A stretch of 64,000 nucleotides of DNA from contig JAGDZU010000004.1 in NCBI GenBank assembly GCA_049115575.1, positions 372,001 through 436,000 on the forward strand, written 5' to 3'. The position numbers and the translations under genes were made by a program. Source of the stretch: JAHEKB01 sp049115575. Lineage in GTDB: Bacteria; Bacteroidota; Bacteroidia; NS11-12g; UBA9320. Of the stretch, positions 43,899-53,132 are shown one piece after another; within the stretch, counting starts at the first letter, position 1; each line of letters opens with the position of its first letter. Below the pieces are notes generated by a model. The model ran no database searches. It saw only the letters and a program-made list of their open reading frames with translations, and was not told the origin of the DNA.

Positions 43899-45857
43899 TC
43901 ACCTTTTGATTATGAACTTCTGAACTGCCCTAATTTCACTTTGGCTTTCGAAGTAAACAAAATAGACACCAGCTACTTGATCTATAGAGATTGACAATAA
44001 TTGCTCTGAATTAACAGATCCATGGTATAAGACTTGACCAATTGAGTTTGTAATTCGGATGTTCATGTTGGGGAATTGTCTCCCAACTTGAATTTGAAAT
44101 TTGCCATCATTGGGGTTTGGAAAAAGTATAAGTGGGACACCTAGATCTAAATTGTATGGTTCTTGTACATACCTGTAACAGAAACTTGTATCAATACACC
44201 CATTTTTTCTGATTTCAACCGCAAAACGATTAAATGAAGAAGGGCCATACATTCTGTTTTTAGCGCTGTCAATTCTACTGAAATTCGAGTCACATCTAAA
44301 CCACTGGTAGTCTGCCTCTGTTTCACCAGAAATCAGGAAATTATCCTCCTGAATAATCTCGGTTGATGTGTTGCTGGGATAAATGTTAAGATTTATTGTG
44401 ATTATACTGTCACAACCAATGGCATTGTTGATTGTATCCACATAAGTGCCTGACTTGGTCCACAAATGCTTGCGACTAATTGAATGGAAGCTTTTACAGG
44501 CATTTACAATTAGAGTTGAATGTGTTTCTGAACATAATGCATAAATGTGCGCCTGCCCTTCAGCTCCAGGCGTGTTCAGTTTTGGATCATGATGAGCTCC
44601 TGGGAACCCAATTATGCTGTATTTGTCATCTATAGAGACTTGGTATCCAAACCACCCTCCATGCACACTATCGGAGCTAGTGATTTTTTGAAATTGTACC
44701 CATTTGTTTGTTTGGTCAGGTTTAAAAATAAATGCAGCACCAGCATTTGAGAGTAATCCGCCTAGTGAATCTAAAAGATCAGTGAACCTTGATCCAACTA
44801 TCACATATTCTTCACCGATATCAATAGATTCACCAAAATAGTCACCTGCTTCAATTTGAGAAGATTGAATCATTTGTTCTTCTTCCCAAATGCCGTTAGT
44901 GTATGAGAATATGTAGGCTGCTCCCGCACCTTGATCAGAAAAAAGCTGGGCGCCTTTGTTGGGAGCGCCAATAACGAGCCAATTGTTTCTAAGCCCTATG
45001 CTAAGACCGAAGTTGTCAAATGTGGTGCCATTTGATGCATAGAGGACCTGACTTTCTTTCCACTTATCTGTTGGCCTAGTAAATACAAAAACCTGTCCAA
45101 CGGATTGCAAGCTATCCATCAAATCGAAATACGGATTACCTACAATCAAGAAATTAGAATCAACATCGAAAGATGTTCCAAAAAGTCCGGATTTAACTGT
45201 ATCAATCGTAATAGTCTGAACTTGCTCCCACAGTCCGGATTGACCTATTTTAAAATGACAAATTGCGCCATTAGTCATATAAATGCCTTGATCGTTATCA
45301 TAATTGGTCACATTGATGTAGATGTCTGAACCTAACAATTTGACTTGATAACCAAAACGATTTCTCCAACGCTTACTCTTTTCTCGTAGAATCTGCTTTT
45401 CAATAAAAGCCCCGGAACTGTCTCTTTGAAAGACATACACTTTGGCGTCTGAATATTGTTGTGGTGAGAATCTATTATACCGTACAGAAGCTATTAAATA
45501 GTCGTCATTGATACATACTGAATACCCGAATCGATCTAGCGCCTTACCATCACTAGCCAATATCTTTTGTTCTTCATTCCAATTCCCTGCAGAGTCCTTT
45601 CGAAATACGTAAACGGCACCTTGTTCTGAATAGCCAAAATCTCCACCATCTGGGTTGTAAAAAAAAGGCGCTCCAACAACAGCTAAATCTCCATTAATAT
45701 GCACGGATTGCCCAAATTGGTCTCCATATTTCTTGTCTCCAGCATTAAGGATTTCAATATCTGTCCAAGTTTGAGCATAAACAAGTGAAGGTAGCAGTAC
45801 ACAACATATGGAAATTAGTTTTTTCACTTTGTTACAAATCCGAAGGTAGGGAATCAT
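43899..45857 (-). CDS. FG-GAP beta-propeller surface protein with T9SS sorting domain
   Basis: The 652-residue protein has a signal peptide near residues 10-28 (SICCVLLPSLVYAQ; the upstream Met at 1 is used because the second possible start is less hydrophobic). Seven FG-GAP-like repeats at about 45-430, each with FGxSVxIN and LxVGAP motifs, should form an integrin-alpha-like seven-bladed propeller. A T9SS tail follows (ILFPNPNDGKFQIQVG, ending AVQKFIIKR). It is probably a surface adhesin. The stop lies 117 bp from copy D. Confidence 0.87.
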   Translation of the reverse strand: MIPYLRICNKVKKLISICCVLLPSLVYAQTWTDIEILNAGDKKYGDQFGQSVHINGDLAVVGAPFFYNPDGGDFGYSEQGAVYVFRKDSAGNWNEEQKILASDGKALDRFGYSVCINDDYLIASVRYNRFSPQQYSDAKVYVFQRDSSGAFIEKQILREKSKRWRNRFGYQVKLLGSDIYINVTNYDNDQGIYMTNGAICHFKIGQSGLWEQVQTITIDTVKSGLFGTSFDVDSNFLIVGNPYFDLMDSLQSVGQVFVFTRPTDKWKESQVLYASNGTTFDNFGLSIGLRNNWLVIGAPNKGAQLFSDQGAGAAYIFSYTNGIWEEEQMIQSSQIEAGDYFGESIDIGEEYVIVGSRFTDLLDSLGGLLSNAGAAFIFKPDQTNKWVQFQKITSSDSVHGGWFGYQVSIDDKYSIIGFPGAHHDPKLNTPGAEGQAHIYALCSETHSTLIVNACKSFHSISRKHLWTKSGTYVDTINNAIGCDSIITINLNIYPSNTSTEIIQEDNFLISGETEADYQWFRCDSNFSRIDSAKNRMYGPSSFNRFAVEIRKNGCIDTSFCYRYVQEPYNLDLGVPLILFPNPNDGKFQIQVGRQFPNMNIRITNSIGQVLYHGSVNSEQLLSISIDQVAGVYFVYFESQSEIRAVQKFIIKR

Positions 45858-45869
45858 AATAAAAACCTC

Positions 45870-46006
45870 GATTTATCGAACCCAATTATTAGCTATAACT
45901 GTTTTTTTAGATGCTGGTACAACTGGATTTCAAAGAAAAAACAAAAGCCACTCATATGAGTGGCTTTTAACTTGTAGGGGGAAGCGGAAGTTTATCGAAC
46001 ATTTGA
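45870..46006 (+). repeat. Island repeat copy E (full length)
   Basis: The left box GATTTATCGAAC, the spacer with TATAACTGTTTTTTTAGATG, a perfect 26-bp palindrome at 45943-45968 (arm AAAAGCCACTCAT), and the core GTAGGGGGAAGCGGAAG to TTATCGAAC. The CGAAC boxes at 45877 and 45996 are 119 bp apart. Confidence 0.9.
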
Positions 46007-46091
46007 AATGATAGCTTATCAAAAGAGCCTAAACGGTCAAAAGCATCCAACTGTAATTTGACAGGTTTTTTCTATATATTGTACATCACTT

Positions 46092-46496
46092 ATGAACAAT
46101 TTGAAACCTATGCTGATATTTGTAGGATTGTTTTGGTCATGGCAATCATTTGGGCAATCAAGTTTTGCGGCTTGCAAGGACTCTGCATACATCGCAAATA
46201 GCGATACGATACAATTATTCTCTGAACATAGTGATGAAGTCACATTGCTGATAAATGGTCATTTGACTACTGGAAAACTAACCAGCGTCCGCAGGTCTTT
46301 TGGTCCTTTCTGGCTTTATAAGGTTAATAAATATGTTTTTATCAGTAACGATGGAAGTGAATTTAGATGTAAAATGATAAAGAATAAAGATGCATTGCGG
46401 TGGTGTGCCGCAGGATTAACAATACCATATTTTAGCATAAAGTCTAGAAAGAAAGGACAATTGAAATCTTATGTTACCCATTACCACAAAATCTAA
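46092..46496 (+). CDS. Small secreted protein of unknown function
   Basis: The 134-residue protein has a signal peptide (MLIFVGLFWSWQSFGQ) and a compact mature part with two Cys (AACKDSAY, RWCAAGLT) and a basic end (KSRKKGQLKSYVTHYHKI). No family is recognised. It is the first gene after copy E and reads in the plus direction, 154 bp before the convergent gene. Confidence 0.55.
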   Translation: MNNLKPMLIFVGLFWSWQSFGQSSFAACKDSAYIANSDTIQLFSEHSDEVTLLINGHLTTGKLTSVRRSFGPFWLYKVNKYVFISNDGSEFRCKMIKNKDALRWCAAGLTIPYFSIKSRKKGQLKSYVTHYHKI

Positions 46497-46650
46497 GAAA
46501 AAATGGATTTTAAAACTGCCAAGTTCAAAAACAATGGCTCATAGTAGGTCATCAATGATTTAGTTGATCTTTTTTTTGTACTCAAAAGAAAGCAACTTGT
46601 CGTTTATTGCAACCCCGTTTATATCATAGTGGCAGACCTTCATATATTGT

Positions 46651-47298
46651 TTAGTACCCAGATCGGTCTCCCAAGACACTGACACTAATGTTCATGTTGT
46701 ATTTGCCCAGCTTTAATTGATCCTCGCTCCAACGTTCGTCACTCAGCAGGAATGATGGCCCAGCCTTCAACCAGACACGACCTATATGTATTCCAATTTT
46801 TGGGTTGTAGAGTTTTTGACTGAAAGATTTGCGGTCTGGGCCGATTATTCCCCATGTCGAAAGAGAATTGTCGATGGTCAAAGGACCAAGTGCTATTCCA
46901 ACGTTAATACCAGCACCTGCCCAAAATGCAAAATGGCCAAAGAAGTTAATATCAAGACCCGTGTACAGTGCAACTGGTCTGAATCCATAATGCCGCTTAA
47001 AATACGTTTGTGTTGTCAACGGAAATTGTTGGATGAAACTCAGGTTAACGCCATACCAATACTCTTGACCTATGCCAAATCCACCACTCATAAAAGACTC
47101 ATCAATTAGTTTTCTTCTATTGGGCATTTTTGTTTGATAAGGGAATATCGGATGTACCTTAGAAAAAGACGTTCTATCTCCTAAGTTGTCGGAGAAAATG
47201 TATTTCGAGGTGCCTTGTTGGTAATCGTAGGCGTGGCACACAATTGACCATGTTGTGAGAGCAACAATTAGAGATAGAAATCGGATACTATTCTGCAC
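46651..47298 (-). CDS. Predicted outer-membrane protein downstream of the anti-sigma gene
   Basis: The 215-residue protein has a signal peptide (VALTTWSIVCHA) and barrel-like strands (GGFGIGQEYWYGVNLSFIQQ, ALYTGLDINFFGHFAFWAGA, NPKIGIHIGRVWLKAGPSF). The gene starts 5 bp after the anti-sigma-like gene, so it is probably the third gene of a sigma-antisigma-OMP operon. It may be a partner or target of that system; that is inference. Confidence 0.65.
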   Translation of the reverse strand: MQNSIRFLSLIVALTTWSIVCHAYDYQQGTSKYIFSDNLGDRTSFSKVHPIFPYQTKMPNRRKLIDESFMSGGFGIGQEYWYGVNLSFIQQFPLTTQTYFKRHYGFRPVALYTGLDINFFGHFAFWAGAGINVGIALGPLTIDNSLSTWGIIGPDRKSFSQKLYNPKIGIHIGRVWLKAGPSFLLSDERWSEDQLKLGKYNMNISVSVLGDRSGY

Positions 47299-47303
47299 TT
47301 GAT

Positions 47304-48488
47304 TCAGTTTTCAAAGTTAATTTTTATTCCAACAAGAAGTCCTCCAAACAAAACAGTACCGTTCGAGGCATTACTTTGAAAAGGTCTTCCAAAATCGAAC
47401 TTAGTGTTGCAATAAATAAACCACCTTGAATCAATTTGGTATGCAGCTCGCACTGATCCTGAGTACTGAATGAAGCTGGACCTTGAAATGTTGGAAAGCT
47501 CTTTGACTTCAACCTCAGACCCATTTACAAGTAATCCAGCACCTTCGGCTTGCATTAGTTTGTTAATCGTAACCCCTGCGGACGAACCAATAATAAACCT
47601 GTTCAAATCGGTTTCGTAGAAGGCCATAACTGGAAATGCAAGATAGGTGCTTCGATTATTTGACTCAACCCTATGGGTAAAAGGAAAGTTGGTCGTTTCA
47701 TAGCTGTCTGAAAAAGTAAAGTCGATTGATTGATTAAGCTGCTTGAATTCAACCCCCAACAAGATTCCGGTTTTATTATATCCTATTTCAGTTCTGAGCC
47801 CAAAACCGTTGGATAGCAAAGGCGAGTGTCCGTACGATTCCAAAGTAGTCGAATTATTAAGCTGAATTGCACCCTGAATCTGTAATCCAAAGCGCAATTG
47901 GAAGTCATAGTCATGACTTGAATTTGTCGCTTCTTCGGCAATAATTGCTTGAAAAGTGTCCTTGTTAAATTCAATATCGCTGTTCTTAATGAGAGTAGTT
48001 GTATCTTCTTGGTCAGTGATTGAAAATGTAGACATTTCTACCGCGTCAATGTCAATTTGAGAAGCAGTGTAGTTATTAAGACCAATGCTTTGGTCGTCAA
48101 TAGCTGCGTCTTGTTCGTCAGAAGTAGGTAAATTGGCCAAAACACTTTCCGAAAAGGAAGAAAGGTTGTTTCTAGTATCCGAATATTCAACAGTTGTCTG
48201 TGTAGGCAATTGTTGTGATAGTGTTGAATTCTGCTTGAGTTGAGTAATTTGTGTAATGTCCATATTAACTAGTTTGTCATCTTCAGACTCAGCTTTGTTG
48301 CCGAATTGTATGAACGCAATTCCTGTTGCGGAAACCGCACCGATTAGTATCAATCCTATGAGACGGTTTCTGAATCTTTTTTTATTCCTTTCTTGTATCA
48401 AACTTTTCATATGTGCCAGCGATTCTTCACTGAGTTGCACTCCATGATTTGAAAGTCTAGATCTAAATACTTCGTCAATTTTCTTCAT
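47304..48488 (-). CDS. Putative dual-membrane-spanning anti-sigma factor (Dma-like)
   Basis: The 394-residue protein has a cytoplasmic N-terminus of about 40 residues (MKKIDEVFRSRLSNHGVQLS), one transmembrane helix at 42-62, a polar linker rich in Ser, Thr, Asp and Gln to about 190, and a C-terminal region of about 200 residues with barrel-like strands (GLRTEIGYNKTGILLGVEFK, FIQYSGSVRAAYQIDSRWFI, LFGGLLVGIKINFEN). Known Bacteroides Dma proteins have the same plan: anti-sigma domain, inner-membrane helix, disordered linker and outer-membrane barrel. The gene overlaps the upstream ECF sigma gene by 4 bp, the typical sigma/anti-sigma layout. The family is inferred from architecture, not from sequence identity. 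Confidence 0.7.
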   Translation of the reverse strand: MKKIDEVFRSRLSNHGVQLSEESLAHMKSLIQERNKKRFRNRLIGLILIGAVSATGIAFIQFGNKAESEDDKLVNMDITQITQLKQNSTLSQQLPTQTTVEYSDTRNNLSSFSESVLANLPTSDEQDAAIDDQSIGLNNYTASQIDIDAVEMSTFSITDQEDTTTLIKNSDIEFNKDTFQAIIAEEATNSSHDYDFQLRFGLQIQGAIQLNNSTTLESYGHSPLLSNGFGLRTEIGYNKTGILLGVEFKQLNQSIDFTFSDSYETTNFPFTHRVESNNRSTYLAFPVMAFYETDLNRFIIGSSAGVTINKLMQAEGAGLLVNGSEVEVKELSNISRSSFIQYSGSVRAAYQIDSRWFIYCNTKFDFGRPFQSNASNGTVLFGGLLVGIKINFEN

Positions 48489-49036
48489 TGAGTCCTCAAT
48501 TTAAGTTGTTCCATGCCTTGCTTTAAGAGATTTCTTGCACGGTTTAAATGCCATTTACTGTATCCTTCTGTGATCTTTAGAATCTCGGCTATTTCCCCAT
48601 GCTTGTATCCATCAATTACGTATAGATTAAACACTAAAGCTGACTTTTCAGGTAGTCCATTAAGGAGATACTCAAGTTCTTCCAATTCCCAATTGTACTC
48701 CATCTGGTCACGTGTCGCTAACTCCGGAAGTTCATCTAAATCTATATGATTACTTCTTTTATTCTCTTTCCGTAAAACGTCAATAAAATGGTTAATGCAT
48801 ATCCTTCGAATCCAAGTTGCTAGTTTAGATTCTGCTCTAAACTTTTTTAAACTTTGAAGTACCTTTAGATACGCATAGTTCATTTCATACAAAGCCATTT
48901 CTTTGTCTTTAAAATACCGAATTGCTATTCCACTCATTAGCGGATAGTACTTTTTATATAAAGCTATCTCACTACGCTCGTCTCTTCGAAGACAGCCATC
49001 AATCAGTTCTTGGTCAATCATTAACTTGAAAGGCAC
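48485..49036 (-). CDS. ECF-type RNA polymerase sigma factor
   Basis: The 183-residue protein has region 2 at about residues 22-92 (ALYKKYYPLMSGIAIRYFKD, FRAESKLATWIRRICINHFI) and region 4 at about 125-180 (LPEKSALVFNLYVIDGYKHG, EIAEILKITEGYSKWHLNRA). No region 3 is present. It should direct RNA polymerase to a small regulon under control of the overlapping anti-sigma gene. A start at the internal Met near 49021 is also possible. Confidence 0.93.
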   Translation of the reverse strand: MPFKLMIDQELIDGCLRRDERSEIALYKKYYPLMSGIAIRYFKDKEMALYEMNYAYLKVLQSLKKFRAESKLATWIRRICINHFIDVLRKENKRSNHIDLDELPELATRDQMEYNWELEELEYLLNGLPEKSALVFNLYVIDGYKHGEIAEILKITEGYSKWHLNRARNLLKQGMEQLKLRTQ

Positions 49037-49136
49037 ATTTCCACCGAAAGCATGTGCCGTCCATCTGTAACTATAGACGTTATTTTTGTAAGGAAGGTTA
49101 ATTAACCCTTATTGTCAAAATCGCGTCTATACAAAT

Positions 49137-49814
49137 ATGAACAGAATTAAACCGATAACTATTCTTATTGTCTTAACAGTGGTTTCATTGGGATCATGTA
49201 AAGACAAAGCTGATGCTTACGTAGAACATACCGTAACGTTTCAACCGCCAGGAGATGTAGGAAAAGATGCTTTGTTATGGACTGAACTACCAGACCGAAC
49301 AGATGGAAATTCTACTAGAATTAGTTTGATGGCAGGAAGTTGGTACAGCCAAGGCTTTGACACAGGTTTGAGAAGGTCAATGTTAGAGTTTGATTTAAAT
49401 TCAATACCTCAAGATGCTGAGATTGTCAGTGCTAAACTAACTCTGTACAACTACACAAGAGTTGGCCAGCCGCAGAAGGATGATAAACATATCTATTATC
49501 TCAATGGAGGAAACGAGTTCTACATCGAAAGGATTACAAAATATTGGGAAGAAGATAATGTCACTTGGAACAACCAACCCAGCTCTACAACCAACGGCAG
49601 GGTTTTGGTAGCATCAACCTCCTCGGAAAGAGAAGATAAGGAGGATATTGATTTAACTGAAATGGTCAGATATTGGCTCTTGCACCCTAGTGAGAATCAT
49701 GGAATAATGCTAAAACTATTGAATGAAACTACCGAAAGAAGTGCCCAGTTTGCGTCTTCTGATCATTCTGATCCTGCAGTGCATCCAAAACTTGTAGTGG
49801 TCTATAAAGACTAA
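49137..49814 (+). CDS. DNRLRE-domain lipoprotein
   Basis: The 225-residue protein has a lipoprotein signal (TVVSLGSC). A DNRLRE-type beta-sandwich follows, with GLRRSMLEFDLNSIPQDAEI, SAKLTLYNYTR, IERITKYWEEDNVTWNNQPS and DLTEMVRYWLLHPSENHGIM, a family often found in carbohydrate-binding modules. It is likely a surface-exposed lipoprotein. It is divergent from the sigma-factor gene across about 100 bp. Confidence 0.83.
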   Translation: MNRIKPITILIVLTVVSLGSCKDKADAYVEHTVTFQPPGDVGKDALLWTELPDRTDGNSTRISLMAGSWYSQGFDTGLRRSMLEFDLNSIPQDAEIVSAKLTLYNYTRVGQPQKDDKHIYYLNGGNEFYIERITKYWEEDNVTWNNQPSSTTNGRVLVASTSSEREDKEDIDLTEMVRYWLLHPSENHGIMLKLLNETTERSAQFASSDHSDPAVHPKLVVVYKD

Positions 49815-49897
49815 TTCTGGAGATTATTAAACAATTGACATTATTAGACATTAATTGATTAACTGGTTCGAGCGTTATAACGGGTATAAAGATTGTC

Positions 49898-50881
49898 ATG
49901 AAAACAAAATCAAGCTATAGACATATTATACTTGCAACATTAATGGTTCTTTCGAATCATGCGTTTCCTCAGATTGAAGTTAATGCTTCTCCAGGAGACT
50001 CAATTTTCCAAAATTTCTTAAAGGCTAAAACTACTTTTATTGCAAGAAACACTGATGACACTTCTGCTTTAAGGAGAATCTTCAATGAACAATGGACCTT
50101 AACCCCTTTTAAAATAGTCAAGTACGATAGAATAGTTAATTCAGTTGTTAGTGATTCTGTAAACTATATTAGTATTGACTATACAAGCCAAGTTTCCGAG
50201 ACACATGGGCCCGCATCTCGAACTATAGATCGTAGCCTATGGGTTCATCTAGATCTGTGGCGTCTTGTCGGAGGTGAAAAAGAGGTTATTGCCCGGACAA
50301 AACTGCATTTGGATGATATCTCAGAAAACTCAATTCTCGCAATTGCCCAACCTAATCGAAATTATTTTCCTTCTGATACTGAACCCTATCGATTCTCCAT
50401 GAAGGGAGTCAAGAACTTATATACCAAAGCTGAAATACACAACTGGAGTCCAGCATTTTTAGCCTTGTTTCTACAAACGACAGAACACCATTTGCGCCAA
50501 GCAAAAAAAGTCGGATCTAAAAATGAGTATGTGTCAGATCGATTAGAAGATTTGAAGGATGGGACATTGTTGGTGCCTACGAATGCATTGATTAGGACCC
50601 ATCCTATAGGGTTCTATGAATATGGGAGCAAGAATCCAAAGAAGGTGTTCAAATCATATCCATTTAAGTACAACGTGATTAATGAAACAGAGCTCATGGA
50701 TTCAATTCGCAATACAACCGAACCAAATTTTGCACTTTATTTTGTACGGACATTTGGAACGACACATTATTCAATTATTGATTTAACAAATGGAGATATC
50801 GTCTATGCCATAAGCCATAAGCAATCAGTGAATTTTGGAAAATCCGATATTAATGCGATCATAGAAAAACTAGTTGAATAA
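49898..50881 (+). CDS. Secreted protein of unknown function
   Basis: The 327-residue protein has a signal peptide (HIILATLMVLSNHAFPQ). No conserved family motif is recognised. The mature part is mixed alpha/beta, with a charged segment at about residues 200-225 (HHLRQAKKVGSKNEYVSDRL). It starts 83 bp after the DNRLRE gene in the same direction. Confidence 0.6.
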   Translation: MKTKSSYRHIILATLMVLSNHAFPQIEVNASPGDSIFQNFLKAKTTFIARNTDDTSALRRIFNEQWTLTPFKIVKYDRIVNSVVSDSVNYISIDYTSQVSETHGPASRTIDRSLWVHLDLWRLVGGEKEVIARTKLHLDDISENSILAIAQPNRNYFPSDTEPYRFSMKGVKNLYTKAEIHNWSPAFLALFLQTTEHHLRQAKKVGSKNEYVSDRLEDLKDGTLLVPTNALIRTHPIGFYEYGSKNPKKVFKSYPFKYNVINETELMDSIRNTTEPNFALYFVRTFGTTHYSIIDLTNGDIVYAISHKQSVNFGKSDINAIIEKLVE

Positions 50882-51040
50882 ATGGACAATTGTACATCAG
50901 GACGTGACAGAACCAAAGTGGAAACTCTTAAGAATTGTCAATTTGAAAGAGTAAACCCGACTGAGCCGAAAGTACACAATTTCGCTACATTTAGTTGTAT
51001 TAAGGGAGTAAAGAACTCAAAAATAAAAGCTATACCCATA

Positions 51041-51571
51041 ATGGTAGTTTGTATGCTAATTATCTCTACATTATCGTGTAAAAAGAATGACCACATTCAA
51101 CAGAACATTGAGCTTGAATTCAAAACGCGCTTTAAAGCCCCTGTGAATAACATCCCTCTATTGGATTCAGGAGAATTAGTCAGCTTGAAAAGTGAAGTGG
51201 TGAATGTGAATGCTCATGATTCCTTGTTGGCATACAACGTAATAGCAGAAGACATTCAAATTGTTAATGTGACACAGGTCGATCTTTGGAGAGCAGATGG
51301 CTGCAATCTCAATATGAATTTCATGAAAAATATTAAGGTCTTTATACAATCAACGTATGAACCAGAGACCTTAATTGTTCAACGAGATTCAGTGTATACC
51401 AATTCACAAGGAATGGGTTTTGGAACTAGTATACAGGATGACTTGAGCAAGCATTTAATAAATGGAACTTTCTGGCTTAGAATTGAGTTCGAGACGGATG
51501 AGCCCACGAATGAAATTGGATATATCAATTTCTTTCCTTGGTTCAGAGTGAAAGCTGTCAAGGTTGAGTAG
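51041..51571 (+). CDS. Putative lipoprotein of unknown function
   Basis: The protein is about 176 residues from the internal Met at 51041, which opens a lipoprotein signal (MVVCMLIISTLSC). The open frame extends upstream to 50882, but that part has no signal-like features and begins at the stop of the previous gene, so I treat it as non-coding or as an extended N-terminus. The mature part is beta-rich (LELEFKTRFKAPVNNIPLLD, FWLRIEFETDEPTNEIGYI). No family is recognised. Confidence 0.5.
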   Translation: MVVCMLIISTLSCKKNDHIQQNIELEFKTRFKAPVNNIPLLDSGELVSLKSEVVNVNAHDSLLAYNVIAEDIQIVNVTQVDLWRADGCNLNMNFMKNIKVFIQSTYEPETLIVQRDSVYTNSQGMGFGTSIQDDLSKHLINGTFWLRIEFETDEPTNEIGYINFFPWFRVKAVKVE

Positions 51572-51954
51572 ATTTCTCAAAACCAACCTCTGAAGAATCA
51601 GATATTTCATGCACCAGTACGAAGCGGACTTAATAATCCGCGCCATTTGCGGATGAGTCCATGTAGAGGGAAGCGGACGATTATCGAACTTTTGATTTGG
51701 GCAACTTTTCAATACAGGAAGTTGCAGGGTCGTGAAAAGTGCAGGAAGTAAGCTAGTTGCGAACCAGAGTGTTGGCCTGATGTACATTGAAGGTGCACCA
51801 AGAATATATAAGAATGCAAATAGAAGCTAATGTAACAGAACGCCCTAAATCCGGAATATCAGATTTACATTATATGTTCTACCTGATTACTTCTTTGGTT
51901 ATAAAAAGTATTGGCTGACCAGTAAGATGGTCCTCTCAACTTCAAAATAAAGAT
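51572..51954. other. 383-bp intergenic region holding repeat copy F
   Basis: The first part contains repeat copy F (51626-51695). The remainder, 51700-51954, has no open frame or hairpin that I can support. Confidence 0.6.
51626..51695 (+). repeat. Island repeat copy F (hairpin plus core)
   Basis: The core GTAGAGGGAAGCGGACG ends in ATTATCGAACTTTTG. A stem of two parts directly precedes it (51626-51660): GGACT with AGTCC outside and ATCCGC with GCGGAT inside. The hairpin has a different sequence from the other copies. No left box is found at the expected distance. Confidence 0.8.
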
Positions 51955-53076
51955 TCAATTGGATTTTAACATTAATTCGTGGTCTCGTTTTAAGATGTCA
52001 ATCCAAACAGTTCTTGCAAAATCAATGTATTCAACTGGTTGGTCAATGAAAGAATCTTCATTAATATACCGCCCAGCCATTTGGGAAGATGTCCAATGTC
52101 CATTTTCATTTTGCTTATAATTGGATAAGTCTAAATCATCAGAAGCTGGAACATCAGATATATAATCTAATGTGAACCCTTCAAGGGTATGCCAAAGGTT
52201 GCCTATGTTCATGGCTAGCACACGCTTTTGTGGAGAAATATCATAGGTACAACTTAAAGTGTAAACAATGATCATTTCCGCCATAGAATCTTTATTTAAA
52301 TCAGTAATAAGTATATCTCCAGAGTCAATTTTTGCAACTATATCTGCATCCCCGCAACTCAATGAATCATGGTAAATGTCATGAATTACTAAGCCATCTT
52401 CGTCAGATTCACGAATTTTGTACATTCTGAATACTGCTGTCTCATTTGGAATGTCAACAGTTTCAGTGAGTATGGAAAACCATGTACCTTCTTTGTCCGA
52501 CCAAGACTTCTGGTCAACAACCCTTCCAGCAATAGAATCAAAAGACTCAAAGTTTCTGTTCAATAATAAAAACTTACCAGATGAGTCACTTCTTTCTGCA
52601 TCCTCTAACAAATTGATTAGATATCCTTTATAAGTTGAATCTGGCCCTAAAATTTTGTTTTCTGCCATTATAACACCATCATTCTTGAACACAGTAAAAT
52701 AATAGTCATTTGCATACCAGTTGTTTCGTCTAAAATGCCCTGCTCTTGCAACCGGCATCCCATCATATCTTATTTCGAAATCCATAAGACCGTGTAAATG
52801 ACCAATCTTGCTTTGTAACTCCCCGTTACTAAACACCAATTTGCCGCCTTCTTTTATGGAAACTTTTGATAGACTCAATTCATTTTTAACGTCAACACTT
52901 ACCGTATTTAGGTCATAAAATTTAACTCCAATTCTATTGATAAGAGTGTCGGTGTTTTTATATTTCTTAATAACAGGTTTGGCAAAAAGCCATAAACTTA
53001 GTGAAGTAATGATTACAACAATGATTGCGATTTTAGACAAGCTGTTATAAAGTTTCATTATGTCAACAATATACAA
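51955..53076 (-). CDS. Secreted protein, possibly M949_RS01915-like
   Basis: The 373-residue protein has an N-terminal hydrophobic segment (IAIIVVIITSLSLWLFA) acting as a signal or anchor. The C-terminal half has phrases such as GDADIVAKIDSGDILITDLN and SMAEMIIVYTLSCTYDISP that resemble proteins annotated M949_RS01915-family in Bacteroidota, associated with surface polysaccharide genes. The resemblance is from memory and the function is not settled. The likely start is the Met at residue 7 (MKLYNSLSK). Confidence 0.6.
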   Translation of the reverse strand: MYIVDIMKLYNSLSKIAIIVVIITSLSLWLFAKPVIKKYKNTDTLINRIGVKFYDLNTVSVDVKNELSLSKVSIKEGGKLVFSNGELQSKIGHLHGLMDFEIRYDGMPVARAGHFRRNNWYANDYYFTVFKNDGVIMAENKILGPDSTYKGYLINLLEDAERSDSSGKFLLLNRNFESFDSIAGRVVDQKSWSDKEGTWFSILTETVDIPNETAVFRMYKIRESDEDGLVIHDIYHDSLSCGDADIVAKIDSGDILITDLNKDSMAEMIIVYTLSCTYDISPQKRVLAMNIGNLWHTLEGFTLDYISDVPASDDLDLSNYKQNENGHWTSSQMAGRYINEDSFIDQPVEYIDFARTVWIDILKRDHELMLKSN

Positions 53077-53132
53077 AAGATAGTTCTATTATTCCATCGT
53101 ATTTAATTAGCACTTGGATTGAAGATAGTAAT

